From Fibrobacterota bacterium (lineage in GTDB: Bacteria; Fibrobacterota; Chitinivibrionia; Chitinivibrionales; Chitinispirillaceae), in assembly GCA_023459055.1 (NCBI GenBank), contig JAEWVR010000036.1, positions 1 to 64,000 on the forward strand: a DNA stretch of 64,000 nucleotides, read 5' to 3'. Made by a program: the position numbers and the translations under genes. The first letter of the stretch is position 1. The number at the start of each line of letters is the position of its first letter. Of the stretch, positions 1 through 8,853 are shown in pieces. The notes under the pieces are model-generated. The model searched no databases. It was not told the DNA's origin and saw nothing but the letters and a program-made list of their open reading frames with translations.

Positions 1-4
1 AAGA

Positions 5-100
5 CTCGCCCCCTAAATCCCCCGCAGGGGGACTTGAAGAAATAGGCTAAACAAGCTATTCTGCTCTCAAAGTCCCCCTGCGGGGGATTTAGGGGGCGAG
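5..100. repeat. Foldback element with perfect 31-bp inverted arms
   Basis: The arms at 5-35 and 70-100 are exact reverse complements over 31 bases, separated by a 34-base loop that itself contains a short aatag/ctatt inverted match. The arm core is a run of C's, an AAAT, a second run of C's, then GCAGGGGG. It lies just downstream of the trpS 3' end and its composition is far more GC-skewed than its surroundings. It is comparable with the other GC-rich foldback elements in this window (14215-14259, 19836-19961, 25964-26015). No transposase is nearby, so it is best called a REP/MITE-like palindromic repeat. A stem this strong would also act on transcripts reading through it. Confidence 0.85.
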
Positions 101-326
101 CAACCGGCACAGCTGCAACATGTCAAGCTTAAGGTAACGACATTGAAGACGCCCCCAGCTTAAAGCATCTGGATCTCCTGGTCCTTTGACCATCCCGATG
201 CGCCTTCCGCAGGAGGGAGGTATCATTTTGATTTTAAAACAAATATGCTTCCAGCCTGCGGGGGAGGACACGTTGCTTTGAACGCGGGAGAGGGCGTGGC
301 AGATTGCCCGCCCCCGCGAATAAGTA

Positions 327-1289
327 TCAAAGCACACCAACAAGCTTTCTTACGCTGTCTATTGTCTGTGATGCCACCTGACGTGCTTTTTCTGCACCAG
401 TCTTACGTAATGCGGCAACGTAATCCATATTTGATACAAGTTCCTCACGCTTTGTTCTGAATGGTTGGAAATATTCCCACAGAAGTTCGAACAACTGCTT
501 TTTTGCATCACCATACCCCATTCCGCCGGCACGGAATCTGTTTGCGAGTGCAACAGACTGCTCTTGTGTAGCAAACAGTTTAAAAATAGAATAAATAATA
601 CTATTGTCAGGATCTTTAGGAGATTCAACAGGGGTGGCGTCGGTGAGTATCGACATAATCTTCTTTTTAATAGTTTTTTCTGCACCGAATATTTCGATAT
701 AATTATTATATGACTTAGACATTTTCTGTCCGTCAATACCAGGGATAACCGCTATTTCGTCAGCAATCTCCTCTTCAGGAATTGTAAATGCGTTGCCATA
801 GGTACTGTTAAACCGGATTGCAATATCTCTTGCAACTTCTACATGTTGTTTTTGGTCTTTACCAACAGGAACTCTGTCAGATTGATACAGGAGAATATCT
901 GCAGCCATAAGAACAGGGTAGGAAAATAGTCCATTGTTTGGTGATAAGCCTTTAGCAAGGGCGTCTTTGTATGCATGACATCGCTCAAGAAGTCCGACAG
1001 CGGTGACATTATTCAGATACCATGTCAATTCTGCTACTTCAGGAACATCAGACTGTACCCATAATGTTGATTTCTGCGGATTGATACCAAGTGCCAGAAG
1101 ATCCAGCAGTGCATCATTGGTATATTGACGCATCATGTTGGCGTCAGTCATTGTTGTCAGGCTATGCATGTTTGCAATGAAACAGAACAGGTCACCACGA
1201 AGCTGTGACTCGACCATTGGCCGGATCATTCCAAGGTAATTGCCGATATGAATCATTCCAGACGGTTTAATGCCGGAAAATATGCGCAT
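327..1289 (-). CDS. trpS: Tryptophanyl-tRNA synthetase
   Basis: Class I aminoacyl-tRNA synthetase that charges tRNA-Trp in the cytoplasm. The HIGH-type signature is visible near the N-terminus (SGMIHIGNYLG) and the KMSKS loop appears as GQKMSKSYNN around residue 195; length of about 320 residues matches bacterial TrpRS. An upstream in-frame ATG exists two codons earlier at 1295, but AAGGAG lies only one base from it, whereas it is seven bases from the ATG at 1289, so 1289 is chosen. It is transcribed away from the inositol-phosphatase gene's 3' end in the same direction, with a 190-base gap, so co-transcription is possible but not shown. Confidence 0.95.
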   Translation of the reverse strand: MRIFSGIKPSGMIHIGNYLGMIRPMVESQLRGDLFCFIANMHSLTTMTDANMMRQYTNDALLDLLALGINPQKSTLWVQSDVPEVAELTWYLNNVTAVGLLERCHAYKDALAKGLSPNNGLFSYPVLMAADILLYQSDRVPVGKDQKQHVEVARDIAIRFNSTYGNAFTIPEEEIADEIAVIPGIDGQKMSKSYNNYIEIFGAEKTIKKKIMSILTDATPVESPKDPDNSIIYSIFKLFATQEQSVALANRFRAGGMGYGDAKKQLFELLWEYFQPFRTKREELVSNMDYVAALRKTGAEKARQVASQTIDSVRKLVGVL

Positions 1290-1480
1290 AATCATTCTCC
1301 TTAAACGTGTATTCCAATACTTAATGCAAATTTTACAACTTAATAAAATAATCCCTGGATCCGGAGTAAACTAAAAAAAATCATATAGGGGCGTGCATCA
1401 ACGAATTGCTGAAATGGCTATGTTTAGCGGGTACTGATGGAATTCCCCGCATCATATAACTTGTACTGCATACTGTGCTT

Positions 1481-2242
1481 TCATATAAAAAACCGGAGCA
1501 ATGAATCATGCAGTTTACCATTTGAAAACACGATAGCTCCATTGTACACTGATTTATTTCCTTGCAAGTCTGAGTATGTACCACCGGCTTCAGTGATTAT
1601 ACATGCTGCAGCGGAGCAGTCCCACGGTTTGTCAAGGAGATTGACTGTGCAGTCAAGCTTACCGCTTGCAACACAGACATACGAGTAGGCATCCATGAAT
1701 CCGTAATTGTAATCCCATGATTTCATACATTCAAAAAGTTGCTTACCTTCAGATGTATCACAAAGCTCACGAAATCCAAGGGCACTGCCGATTACCCTTT
1801 CATCAGGGGCTGTATCTGATACCCTTATAGGTTTTCCGTTACAAAATGCACCGCTGCCTTTTGTCGCAAAACAGCAGATATCAAGTGATGGCAGGTAAAT
1901 CACACCAACCACGGGAGTACCTGCCTCCTCAAGTGATATAAGTACGCTATAAGTAGGAATATCCCGAATATACGGCCGAGTTCCATCAAGGGGATCAACA
2001 ATCCAACGACGGTTATTGCTTCCTGTATGTTCGCCGGTTTCCTCTCCAAGAAAACTATCCTGGGGAAACGTTGCAAGGAGGTGTTTTTTAACCGTCTGCT
2101 CGCACTCTTTGTCGATTGCTGTTACAGGTGATCTATCACTTTTAATTTCAATTGATGACAGAAGGTATCGTTTTTCTTTTTGAATTGAAGCCGCAAGGCG
2201 GGCTGCAGTAAGTGCACAATCAAGTTCACTTTGATAATTCAT
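1481..2242 (-). CDS. Inositol-monophosphatase-family phosphatase, possibly histidinol-phosphatase (HisN type)
   Basis: Mg-dependent sugar/alcohol phosphate phosphatase of 253 residues. The family motifs are all present: GEETG (metal ligand Glu), the central DPLDGT motif, and WDCSAAACIITEAGG near the C-terminus. The stretch following DPLDGT (RPYIRDIPTYSVLISL) resembles the HisN branch, which dephosphorylates histidinol-phosphate, more than true inositol monophosphatases, but substrate cannot be fixed from sequence alone and no his genes are nearby. Ribosome binding site is weak. The start ATG at 2242 is the first in frame and gives a normal family length. Confidence 0.85.
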   Translation of the reverse strand: MNYQSELDCALTAARLAASIQKEKRYLLSSIEIKSDRSPVTAIDKECEQTVKKHLLATFPQDSFLGEETGEHTGSNNRRWIVDPLDGTRPYIRDIPTYSVLISLEEAGTPVVGVIYLPSLDICCFATKGSGAFCNGKPIRVSDTAPDERVIGSALGFRELCDTSEGKQLFECMKSWDYNYGFMDAYSYVCVASGKLDCTVNLLDKPWDCSAAACIITEAGGTYSDLQGNKSVYNGAIVFSNGKLHDSLLRFFI

Positions 2243-2823
2243 AGAACCAGTCCATTAAAATTTGTAATTGTATAGCTAAAAACAGAATAAGTATCGGTGT
2301 AAAAATAAATTAACTGACAGTGCAGTACCTATCACAATTCTGACTTTCCACCTGGCCAGAGCCCTTGTTGCTCTTGCATAACGAAAAAAGAAAAATGTGG
2401 CGATTGTCCAAATGCCTGTTGGCAAAATGATCCCCCGCCGGAGGCGCCCCCCTTATAAAGGGGGGATTTCTTAAAATATCCCCACCATATCAGCAACCAT
2501 CATCAATTCCTGGTGGACAATCCGGGTTTAAAAAATTGTAAAGTTTGAGAGTTTAAGGGAAAATTTGAAAATTAAATTGGAACAACTAAACAATTTCACT
2601 ACAATCTATCAAAGTATGATACAATTACATTGATTATATTTACTTGAAGGTTTACAGTAATCTGGGAAATATATCTGAAATGTGTGATTTTACAACTGTG
2701 GCTGGTGTGATGTCAGATATCGTAATTACATGTGGTCTGCATGATTTACCGGTTTGAAATCCTCACTGCTCAGCTTGTGGAGAGTTGATACTATATGTGT
2801 TCTATTGTTCACCGGGGGATGGA
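2243..2823. other. Intergenic region without a supported gene
   Basis: About 580 bases between divergent genes. It contains a C6/G6 hairpin at 2447-2465 (8-bp stem, ata loop) inside a GC-rich patch at 2431-2467 that resembles the other repeat elements, flanked by AT-rich sequence that probably holds the promoters of both neighbours. I see no open frame with coding character and no RNA gene. Confidence 0.5.
2431..2467. repeat. GC-rich palindromic repeat patch
   Basis: A CCCCCGCCGGAGGCG stretch is followed directly by a hairpin whose arms are CCCCCCTT and AAGGGGGG (2447-2454 and 2458-2465). The base composition is sharply different from the AT-rich flanks, like the other GC-rich elements in the window. 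It could be a degenerate REP-type copy or a transcription terminator for the minus strand, but there is no convincing U-run. Confidence 0.5.
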
Positions 2824-3342
2824 TTGAGGTTTCTGATCAAGAGGCATAGTTATTGTAGACTTCTGGTTATTGGCCTGATTCTTGTTGCCTGTTCAAGCCT
2901 TTTTGGCTCTGAGAAAGCAGAGCTGATGTCGACACCGGTTGTCAGGTATTCAGGTTTCGATGTAGAAAAACTTCGCGCAGTGTATGAAATTGACTTCATT
3001 TTTAAAAAATGCCCTGATTTCTATGTAGTCTACTGCAGCCCGGCCGAGAAAAAAATGGCGTTGGACTTCTATGATGCTACAGTTGCCTGGGCTGATTCTG
3101 TTATATCAAATTCGTTTACCGGTGAATTGATTATACGTAATGTTGAAACTGCAATGTCGATTACCGGGAAAAAAGGACAGATACTTTTTACACCGATGAA
3201 TGGCTGGAGTTTTGACCAGGACTGGTACTACGAAAGTTCAAAAGTTTCGAATACGACACTTAGAGTAAGAATGTGGAAATTGTTGAAGCCGGCACTCAAA
3301 GTAAAAACTCAGCAGATGAAATCATCCCGGGACACAAATTAG
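2824..3342 (+). CDS. Hypothetical lipoprotein
   Basis: A 172-residue protein with a lipoprotein signal peptide: basic N-region (RFLIKRH), hydrophobic core and an LVAC lipobox followed by SS. I chose the TTG at 2824 because it gives a normal-length signal peptide and a GGGGGAUGGA purine stretch precedes it; an earlier TTG at 2785 would add 13 residues with no positive charge. The mature part has several aromatic-rich beta-like segments (DFYVVYCSP, WSFDQDWYYE) and no family I recognise. It stands alone, upstream of ssb on the same strand. Function unknown; probably anchored in the periplasm or outer membrane. Confidence 0.65.
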   Translation: MRFLIKRHSYCRLLVIGLILVACSSLFGSEKAELMSTPVVRYSGFDVEKLRAVYEIDFIFKKCPDFYVVYCSPAEKKMALDFYDATVAWADSVISNSFTGELIIRNVETAMSITGKKGQILFTPMNGWSFDQDWYYESSKVSNTTLRVRMWKLLKPALKVKTQQMKSSRDTN

Positions 3343-3493
3343 CATCGCTATACGAATCACGACAAAATGCTTGTATCACCCTGACACCGTTTTGTAGATT
3401 TCCAACTGGTATTTCTGGTGTTGCTTTGTAGGTTTCCGTTTGTGGCATCAGAGTGGATCTATTTTATTATAAAACATTAAGCAGGAGGATTTT

Positions 3494-3946
3494 ATGGCAT
3501 CTGTAAACAAGGCGATTCTGATTGGTAATCTTGGAAAAGATCCGGAGTTCAAGTATACACCTGGAGGGCAGCCGGTTGCAACGTTTTCGCTTGCCACCAC
3601 TGAACGTTTTGCAGATAAGAATGGTCAGAAGCAGGAGCGTACTGAGTGGCACAATATTGTCGCCTGGGGAAAGCTGGCTGAGCTCTGTAATCAGTATTTG
3701 AAAAAAGGGCGTTCCGTATATATTGAAGGAAGAATTACAACCCGCTCATGGGATGATAAGGATAATGTAAAGCGTTATAAGACTGAAATCGTTGCTAATA
3801 CGTTGCAGTTTATTGGTGCCAATTCGGGTAGTCAGGGTGGGGGTGGTGCACCTGATCCTGAGTATTCCCAAAGTTTTCCATCATTTGAAATGCCGTCCGG
3901 CCCGTCTGCATCATCGGGTGTTGTTGAGGAAGATCTTCCTTTCTAA
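3494..3946 (+). CDS. ssb: Single-stranded DNA-binding protein
   Basis: OB-fold SSB of 150 residues that coats single-stranded DNA in replication and repair. The N-terminus (VNKAILIGNLGKDPE) and the region TERTEWHNIVAWGKLAE-like core are typical, the linker is Gly/Ser/Pro rich, and the C-terminus ends in the acidic tip EEDLPF that recruits partner proteins. An AGGAGG Shine-Dalgarno sits six bases upstream of the ATG. It stands as an apparently single gene 60 bases before the CNNM-type membrane protein. Confidence 0.95.
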   Translation: MASVNKAILIGNLGKDPEFKYTPGGQPVATFSLATTERFADKNGQKQERTEWHNIVAWGKLAELCNQYLKKGRSVYIEGRITTRSWDDKDNVKRYKTEIVANTLQFIGANSGSQGGGGAPDPEYSQSFPSFEMPSGPSASSGVVEEDLPF

Positions 3947-4006
3947 CTATGCTATGCAGAGCTTGTTTGAGCTCTGCATACATACACGTTGTAATCAGGG
4001 ACTACA

Positions 4007-5239
4007 TTGATAATTATTGTATTAACTGTAATGGCTCTTGGTGCTTCAGCTTTTTTTTCCGCATCTGAAACAGCTCTGTTTTCGATTCCCAGGGAACGGA
4101 TTTCCCTTTTTCAGAAACATTCCGATCAAAACTATCTTCGAATATTCTGGTTGTTGCAAAATGGTCAGAAAACGCTTCTTTTTATTCTGTTGGGCAATGT
4201 ATTTGTAAATATCAGTTTAACAGGTTTTATTCATACGCTGCTTAGTAAGTTTTTTAACTTTGAATCTGAGGTTGTAACATTATTTGTTGCGACTGGTGGA
4301 ATAGTACTGTTCGGGGAGATTATTCCAAAGACACTTGCTTTAAAAAATAATGAAATCATTGCACGTATTGTCGCCATACCGTTGCAGACTCTTATACGAA
4401 TAACTGCACCGGTGCTGTCGTTTATTCAAAATGTTAATTCATTCTTTATTAATAGATTTCGTATTTATTTCAGGGAGCCGGATCCGTTTGTAACAGTAAA
4501 CGAATTGAGATCTGCAGTTGCAAAATCCTACAGGGATGGAGCGATTACACAGGATGAGGCTGGTTTTATTGAGAGAATTCTCGAACGCGGACCTGAGCCT
4601 GCCCGTAAGTACATGATACACCGGTCAATAGTTCCTGTTTTTGATGAAACACAGACCGTTGCTGACGCGCTGGAACAGATGGCACAGAGTGGTGATACCG
4701 TCGCGATTGTCAGGGATTGCTGTAACAGATCTCATGTCCAGGGGTTAATACGTTTGTCAACTATTTTTTCAGCACTGCCATCAGACCTGCTTGTTAATCA
4801 TTATGAGGAACCGGTCTGGGCTCCTGAGTCGTCTGAAGTTGCAGAGCTTGTCAGTTTCCTTTTCAGTTGTGGTAGTCCGGATGCCTGCCTGCTTGATGAG
4901 TATGGGGATTTCAGCGGTTTGTTTAGTGCGCAAAGGGCTATAGATTCAATGTTTATGCACCTTTTTTCCGATCCTGAAAAAAGTCATACGCATTCTGTTG
5001 GTGTTGTGCTTAAAGGTTCTGATGATTGTTCTGTATTGAACCCCTTTTTATCAGGGGCATCACAACTGGAGCTGGGGCCGTGGCGAACAGTAAATGGCGT
5101 ATTGACAAATTATCTGGGCCGGATACCAAAAACAGGTGAGACATTTGCAGTTGGTGATAGTAAGTTCTATATTATATCTGCCGGGCCGACAAAAATTGAT
5201 CGGGTGCTTATTCAAAAGGAAGGTAACGATGACAACTGA
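4007..5239 (+). CDS. CNNM/CorC (HlyC/CorC) family membrane protein with CBS domains
   Basis: A 410-residue membrane protein of the DUF21-CBS-CorC_HlyC architecture. The N-terminal DUF21 domain has about four hydrophobic segments (first at residues 3-18, others near 60-80, 95-120 and 125-145) with the typical SASETALFSI motif; the middle residues (about 190-310) form a CBS pair and the C-terminal part resembles the CorC_HlyC nucleotide/transport domain (VLTNYLGRIPKTGE). Family members are linked to Mg/Co export or ion homeostasis. It starts with TTG after CAGGGA; no better ATG gives a full DUF21. Its stop overlaps the following gene by 11 bases, so the two are coupled. Confidence 0.85.
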   Translation: MIIIVLTVMALGASAFFSASETALFSIPRERISLFQKHSDQNYLRIFWLLQNGQKTLLFILLGNVFVNISLTGFIHTLLSKFFNFESEVVTLFVATGGIVLFGEIIPKTLALKNNEIIARIVAIPLQTLIRITAPVLSFIQNVNSFFINRFRIYFREPDPFVTVNELRSAVAKSYRDGAITQDEAGFIERILERGPEPARKYMIHRSIVPVFDETQTVADALEQMAQSGDTVAIVRDCCNRSHVQGLIRLSTIFSALPSDLLVNHYEEPVWAPESSEVAELVSFLFSCGSPDACLLDEYGDFSGLFSAQRAIDSMFMHLFSDPEKSHTHSVGVVLKGSDDCSVLNPFLSGASQLELGPWRTVNGVLTNYLGRIPKTGETFAVGDSKFYIISAGPTKIDRVLIQKEGNDDN

Positions 5240-5882
5240 AGTACTGTTACTGGCTGTTGCTTGTGGAGTCACAATGCTGGCGTTTATGATTGCAATCAAT
5301 GCTCATGGGCCATTCAGAATCAGTTTTTCATATTTTCTTGCCACATTAATGCTTTCCGGAACAGTCTGGCTGATCACCCGTTATGTGAATCAGGATCTGG
5401 AAATTAAACGATCAATTGAAATGACACGAATGGAAGAGAAGCGCAAGGCCGAGGAGGAAGCGTATCGAAAAGATGCTGAAGTTCTTGTGATGCAAAACAG
5501 GGTGTTATCAAGTTATACATCAAAGCTTGTCCTGCTTATTGCAAATGCTGTGAATATGACCAACCAGATTCTCGCTGTCGATCTACAGAATAAGTCAGAG
5601 GATTATGAAACACTTTCAGGGCGTGCTGCTGAAACCAAACGTAAAGTTGATGAACTCTCGGCACAGTATGATAAAATGGATTCCGTAAAAACATATCTTC
5701 CTGAGCAGTATGCTCTTGTTAAGGATGCTTTTAAAAAACTCTCTGAAGCTGTATACAATTATAAAAATTACTATATTTCAGAAGACTCTGTACAGGAGGC
5801 GCAACGTGAAAAGCTGTTTCGTCTCAGGGCAAAGGAAGCACTAGATAAGTTTAACAAAGCCGGTGCAATGCTTGGCAGGTGA
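5229..5882 (+). CDS. Membrane protein with cytoplasmic coiled coil, function unknown
   Basis: A 217-residue protein starting at the ATG preceded by AAGGAAGG, inside the 3' end of the CNNM-type gene. Two hydrophobic segments (about residues 4-22 and 30-50) form a hairpin, followed by a strongly charged heptad-like stretch (MEEKRKAEEEAYRKDAEV, about 60-80) and further helical sequence to the end, so the bulk is probably a cytoplasmic coiled coil. I do not recognise a family. Overlap with its neighbour suggests it may be an accessory of that transporter-like protein, which is inference. Confidence 0.7.
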   Translation: MTTEVLLLAVACGVTMLAFMIAINAHGPFRISFSYFLATLMLSGTVWLITRYVNQDLEIKRSIEMTRMEEKRKAEEEAYRKDAEVLVMQNRVLSSYTSKLVLLIANAVNMTNQILAVDLQNKSEDYETLSGRAAETKRKVDELSAQYDKMDSVKTYLPEQYALVKDAFKKLSEAVYNYKNYYISEDSVQEAQREKLFRLRAKEALDKFNKAGAMLGR

Positions 5883-6022
5883 TAGTATATAATCTGTACA
5901 AATGTACCATTTTTTTAATAATAACAAAGAGCGTGCTTGATACCGGCATGTTTTTTAGTTATTTTGTAGAACTTTAACTTTGGGGTTTTATCTCCAGGAA
6001 CCTTTTTCAGGATGTTTGCTGT

Positions 6023-6550
6023 ATGATTTTAAAGATGCGGGATATTCCTGAAGGCCATTCTGATTTTTCATTAGAATGCGATCTGGGTTCTGTGAAAGAT
6101 GATCTTCCACCACTTTGCGGTACAATGCATTGTGAGGGTGATATTAATCGTCTTGGGGCAGATATCTTCATACATATATACTATAAAGGTATGTTTGTTT
6201 TACAGTGTTCCCGGTGCCTTGAGAACTACAATGCCCCAATCAGTGGAGAACTTGAAGTTACCGTTAAGGATGCTCCGGGGCATCATGGGAAATCCGGTGA
6301 TGATGAGCTGGTAGATTTTTATTTTGACAGCACACTAAATGATGAACTTGATTTGAGTGCTGCTCTCTTTGATGAAATAATGATTGAGACACCGATTATG
6401 CCTCTCTGCAGAGAGAGTTGTAAGGGCGTTGAGATTAAAGATAAGGATATTATTGTGGATTTTGATGGGGCTCCGAAAAGGGATGTTCCTGCTGAGAAAG
6501 AGATTGATCCACGATGGGAAGCTTTGAAAAAATTAAAAAGTAATACATAG
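6023..6550 (+). CDS. yceD: YceD/DUF177 family protein
   Basis: A 175-residue member of the DUF177/YceD family, implicated in 23S rRNA accumulation and regularly encoded directly before rpmF. Visible hallmarks are the LQCSRCLE motif at about residue 60 and a second cysteine pair in PLCRESCKG about 70 residues later, with an acidic middle. It is the first gene of the fatty-acid operon and is followed after 13 bases by rpmF. The start at 6023 has only a weak CAGGA upstream; the alternative in-frame ATG at 6035 would remove four residues. Confidence 0.88.
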   Translation: MILKMRDIPEGHSDFSLECDLGSVKDDLPPLCGTMHCEGDINRLGADIFIHIYYKGMFVLQCSRCLENYNAPISGELEVTVKDAPGHHGKSGDDELVDFYFDSTLNDELDLSAALFDEIMIETPIMPLCRESCKGVEIKDKDIIVDFDGAPKRDVPAEKEIDPRWEALKKLKSNT

Positions 6551-6563
6551 TTAAGGAGGATTC

Positions 6564-6743
6564 ATGGCAGTTCCAAAAAAGAAAACGTCGCCTCAGCGTC
6601 GTGATCGTCGTAGAAGTCATCTTGCGTTAAAGCCGGTAAAGGCAGTTCTTTGCTCTCATTGCAAACAGCCTAAAACTGCACACCGTGTCTGCAATAACTG
6701 CGGATATTATGCAGGTATGGAAGTCGTTCAGCCTGAAGAATAA
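6564..6743 (+). CDS. rpmF: 50S ribosomal protein L32
   Basis: A 59-residue basic protein beginning MAVPKKKTSPQRRDRRRSH, the typical L32 N-terminus. It keeps the zinc-binding pair of CxxC knuckles (CSHC at 30-33 and CNNC at 43-46), so this is the zinc-containing (C+) form. AAGGAGGA lies four to five bases before the ATG. Its place between yceD and plsX is the widely conserved arrangement linking ribosome and membrane-lipid synthesis. Confidence 0.97.
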   Translation: MAVPKKKTSPQRRDRRRSHLALKPVKAVLCSHCKQPKTAHRVCNNCGYYAGMEVVQPEE

Positions 6744-6803
6744 TACTGGCAGGTTGACACATTAATTCCTACAAATCTATTCTGGTGCAACAATAGATAC
6801 CAC

Positions 6804-7784
6804 ATGGATACAATATGTCTTGCGATTGATGTGGAGAGTGGTGATTTTGGTCCTGAAGTAGTTATTTCAGGTATACTGGAAGCTAAAGCAGGATCACTAA
6901 TTCCATTTGTGCCCTATCTTTGTGGTGATAAAGATAGAATTGAACAAATAATTGTCAATTCGGGGGGGAGAGACCTTCTTAAGGATTGTGAAATTGTTCA
7001 CTGCTCTGAAAGAATCTCGCCTGATGATAAACGATCAAGTGCCTGGAAACAACGCGCTGACTCATCAATAATTCGTTCAATCACACTTCAAAAGGATGGT
7101 GTCGTTGATGCATCAATCAGTGCTGGCGATACAGGAATCTTATTAGGAGCGGCACTTTTTATTTTAGGGCGTACGGATGGTGCTTTGCGGCCGGTTCTTG
7201 CTGCATTTTTACCAACAGCTAAGCAAAAGCCGGTGCTGATGCTTGATGTAGGTGCGAATCTTGAGTGTAGAACGGAGCATCTTGTTTCGTTTGCAGATCT
7301 TGGAATCGCGTATCTCAGTAAGTATCTGGGCCGGCCTGATGTCTCTCTTGCACTATTGAATGTTGGCACAGAACCATCAAAGGGGACCAAAACCATTATT
7401 GATGCCAATGCAATTCTTAAAGAAAAGTACAGTAACTATATTGGTTATGTTGAAGGCAATGGTGTGCTCAAAGGATATGCTGATATTGTTGTCTGTGATG
7501 GATTTGTTGGAAATGCTCTTCTCAAGTCATTTGAAACCTTTTATATTCTTGCAGAATCGGTACTTGCAAAGGATGCCACTCTGCTGAAAAAAGTCAGAGA
7601 TCATATTTCGGTTATTGATCCTGATAGTTACGGTGCAGTGCCATTTCTTGGTATTAAGGGCACCGTACTGAAAGCTCATGGTGGTTCTACATCACATGCG
7701 ATTGCAAACTCAATTGCAACAGCGCTTTCAGCAGTAAAAAAAGAAGCTGTATGGCCAAAAAATATGCGACCGAAAGGTAATTGA
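6804..7784 (+). CDS. plsX: Phosphate acyltransferase PlsX
   Basis: Converts acyl-ACP to acyl-phosphate for phospholipid synthesis at the cytoplasmic membrane surface. The N-terminus AIDVESGDFGPEVVISG matches the PlsX AxDxxGGDxxP motif, with VES in place of the usual AMG; later PlsX hallmarks are MLDVGANLECR, LLNVGTEPSKG and VCDGFVGNALLKS. Length (326) is normal. No clear Shine-Dalgarno precedes the ATG, so translation may depend on the upstream genes. It ends four bases before the fabH start codon. Confidence 0.93.
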   Translation: MDTICLAIDVESGDFGPEVVISGILEAKAGSLIPFVPYLCGDKDRIEQIIVNSGGRDLLKDCEIVHCSERISPDDKRSSAWKQRADSSIIRSITLQKDGVVDASISAGDTGILLGAALFILGRTDGALRPVLAAFLPTAKQKPVLMLDVGANLECRTEHLVSFADLGIAYLSKYLGRPDVSLALLNVGTEPSKGTKTIIDANAILKEKYSNYIGYVEGNGVLKGYADIVVCDGFVGNALLKSFETFYILAESVLAKDATLLKKVRDHISVIDPDSYGAVPFLGIKGTVLKAHGGSTSHAIANSIATALSAVKKEAVWPKNMRPKGN

Positions 7785-7788
7785 AATC

Positions 7789-8751
7789 GTGGCAAACTTA
7801 CAAAGTGCGCGTATTATCTCTGTTGGTACTTATGTACCCGAAAATATTGTTACAAACAAAGATCTTGAAAAAATTGTCGATACGACAGATGAATGGATTT
7901 TTACCCGAAGCGGTATCCGGGAACGTCATATTGTACCTATGGATTCGCAGGTTCCTGCATCAGAGCTTGGTGCTAAGGCTGCAATCGTTGCAATTGAACG
8001 AGCAGGTTTAAAACCTGTTGAAATTGATGGGATTATCTGTGCAACGTTTACTCCAGACTCATTTTTTCCGTCAACAGCCTGCAGAATTCAGGCAATTATT
8101 GGCTGTTCAAATGCATTCGCATTTGATGTAAGTGCTGCCTGTGCAGGTTTTGTTTACGCTTTAACTGTCGCTGAAGGATTGATTAAATCAGGACGAAATA
8201 AAAATATTCTTGTAATTGGTACGGAAGTAATTTCAAAAGTACTTGATTGGACCGACCGTTCAACATGTGTTTTGTTTGGTGATGGTGCAGGTGCGGTGGT
8301 GTTGCAGGGATCAGAGGATTCTAATCGCGGTATCTTATCAACCCATTTAAAAAGTGATGGTACACTTGGTGACATACTTAAACTTCCGGCATGGGGTGAA
8401 AAACGTACTATGCATATGAAGGGTAATGATGTTTTTAAGCATGCTGTCAGAATGATGAGTGATGCATCTCATAAAGTTCTTGTTGATGCCGGTTGCATGC
8501 TGGATAGAGTTGATTATCTGATTCCTCATCAGGCAAACATTAGAATTATACAGGCGGTTGCAGAGCTGTTAAAGCTGCCAAAAGAAAAAGTAGTCACCAA
8601 CCTTGAGCACTTCGGTAATACTTCATCGGCATCAATACCGCTTGCACTTGATGACGTGTGGAGTAAGGGATTGATAAAGAAAGATACTATGGTACTATTT
8701 ACTGCACTTGGTGGCGGAATTACTGCCGGAAGCGTTTTATGCGTTTTTTAA
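7789..8751 (+). CDS. fabH: 3-oxoacyl-ACP synthase III
   Basis: Starter condensing enzyme of type II fatty-acid synthesis (acetyl-CoA plus malonyl-ACP). The 320-residue protein keeps the Cys-His-Asn triad: Cys118 in DVSAACAGF, His in LIPHQANIRI and Asn in HFGNTSSASIP. GTG start at 7789, right after the plsX stop, preceded by CGAAAGG. The gene order plsX-fabH-fabD-fabG-acpP-fabF is classical, so the assignment is firm. Confidence 0.95.
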   Translation: MANLQSARIISVGTYVPENIVTNKDLEKIVDTTDEWIFTRSGIRERHIVPMDSQVPASELGAKAAIVAIERAGLKPVEIDGIICATFTPDSFFPSTACRIQAIIGCSNAFAFDVSAACAGFVYALTVAEGLIKSGRNKNILVIGTEVISKVLDWTDRSTCVLFGDGAGAVVLQGSEDSNRGILSTHLKSDGTLGDILKLPAWGEKRTMHMKGNDVFKHAVRMMSDASHKVLVDAGCMLDRVDYLIPHQANIRIIQAVAELLKLPKEKVVTNLEHFGNTSSASIPLALDDVWSKGLIKKDTMVLFTALGGGITAGSVLCVF

Positions 8752-8853
8752 TGATCGTTTACTAAAGAAACTTAATGTTTTTGGAAATGTGCACAGAATT
8801 GGTTATTTTACTACCTGCGTACAGAGAAAAATGATGATTTGAAGGAGTGTTTG

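Noticed and set aside
245..460. 71-residue plus-strand frame over the trpS 3' end
   Set aside because: Overlaps trpS on the other strand for half its length and shows no motif; the 101-326 gap holds no supported gene.
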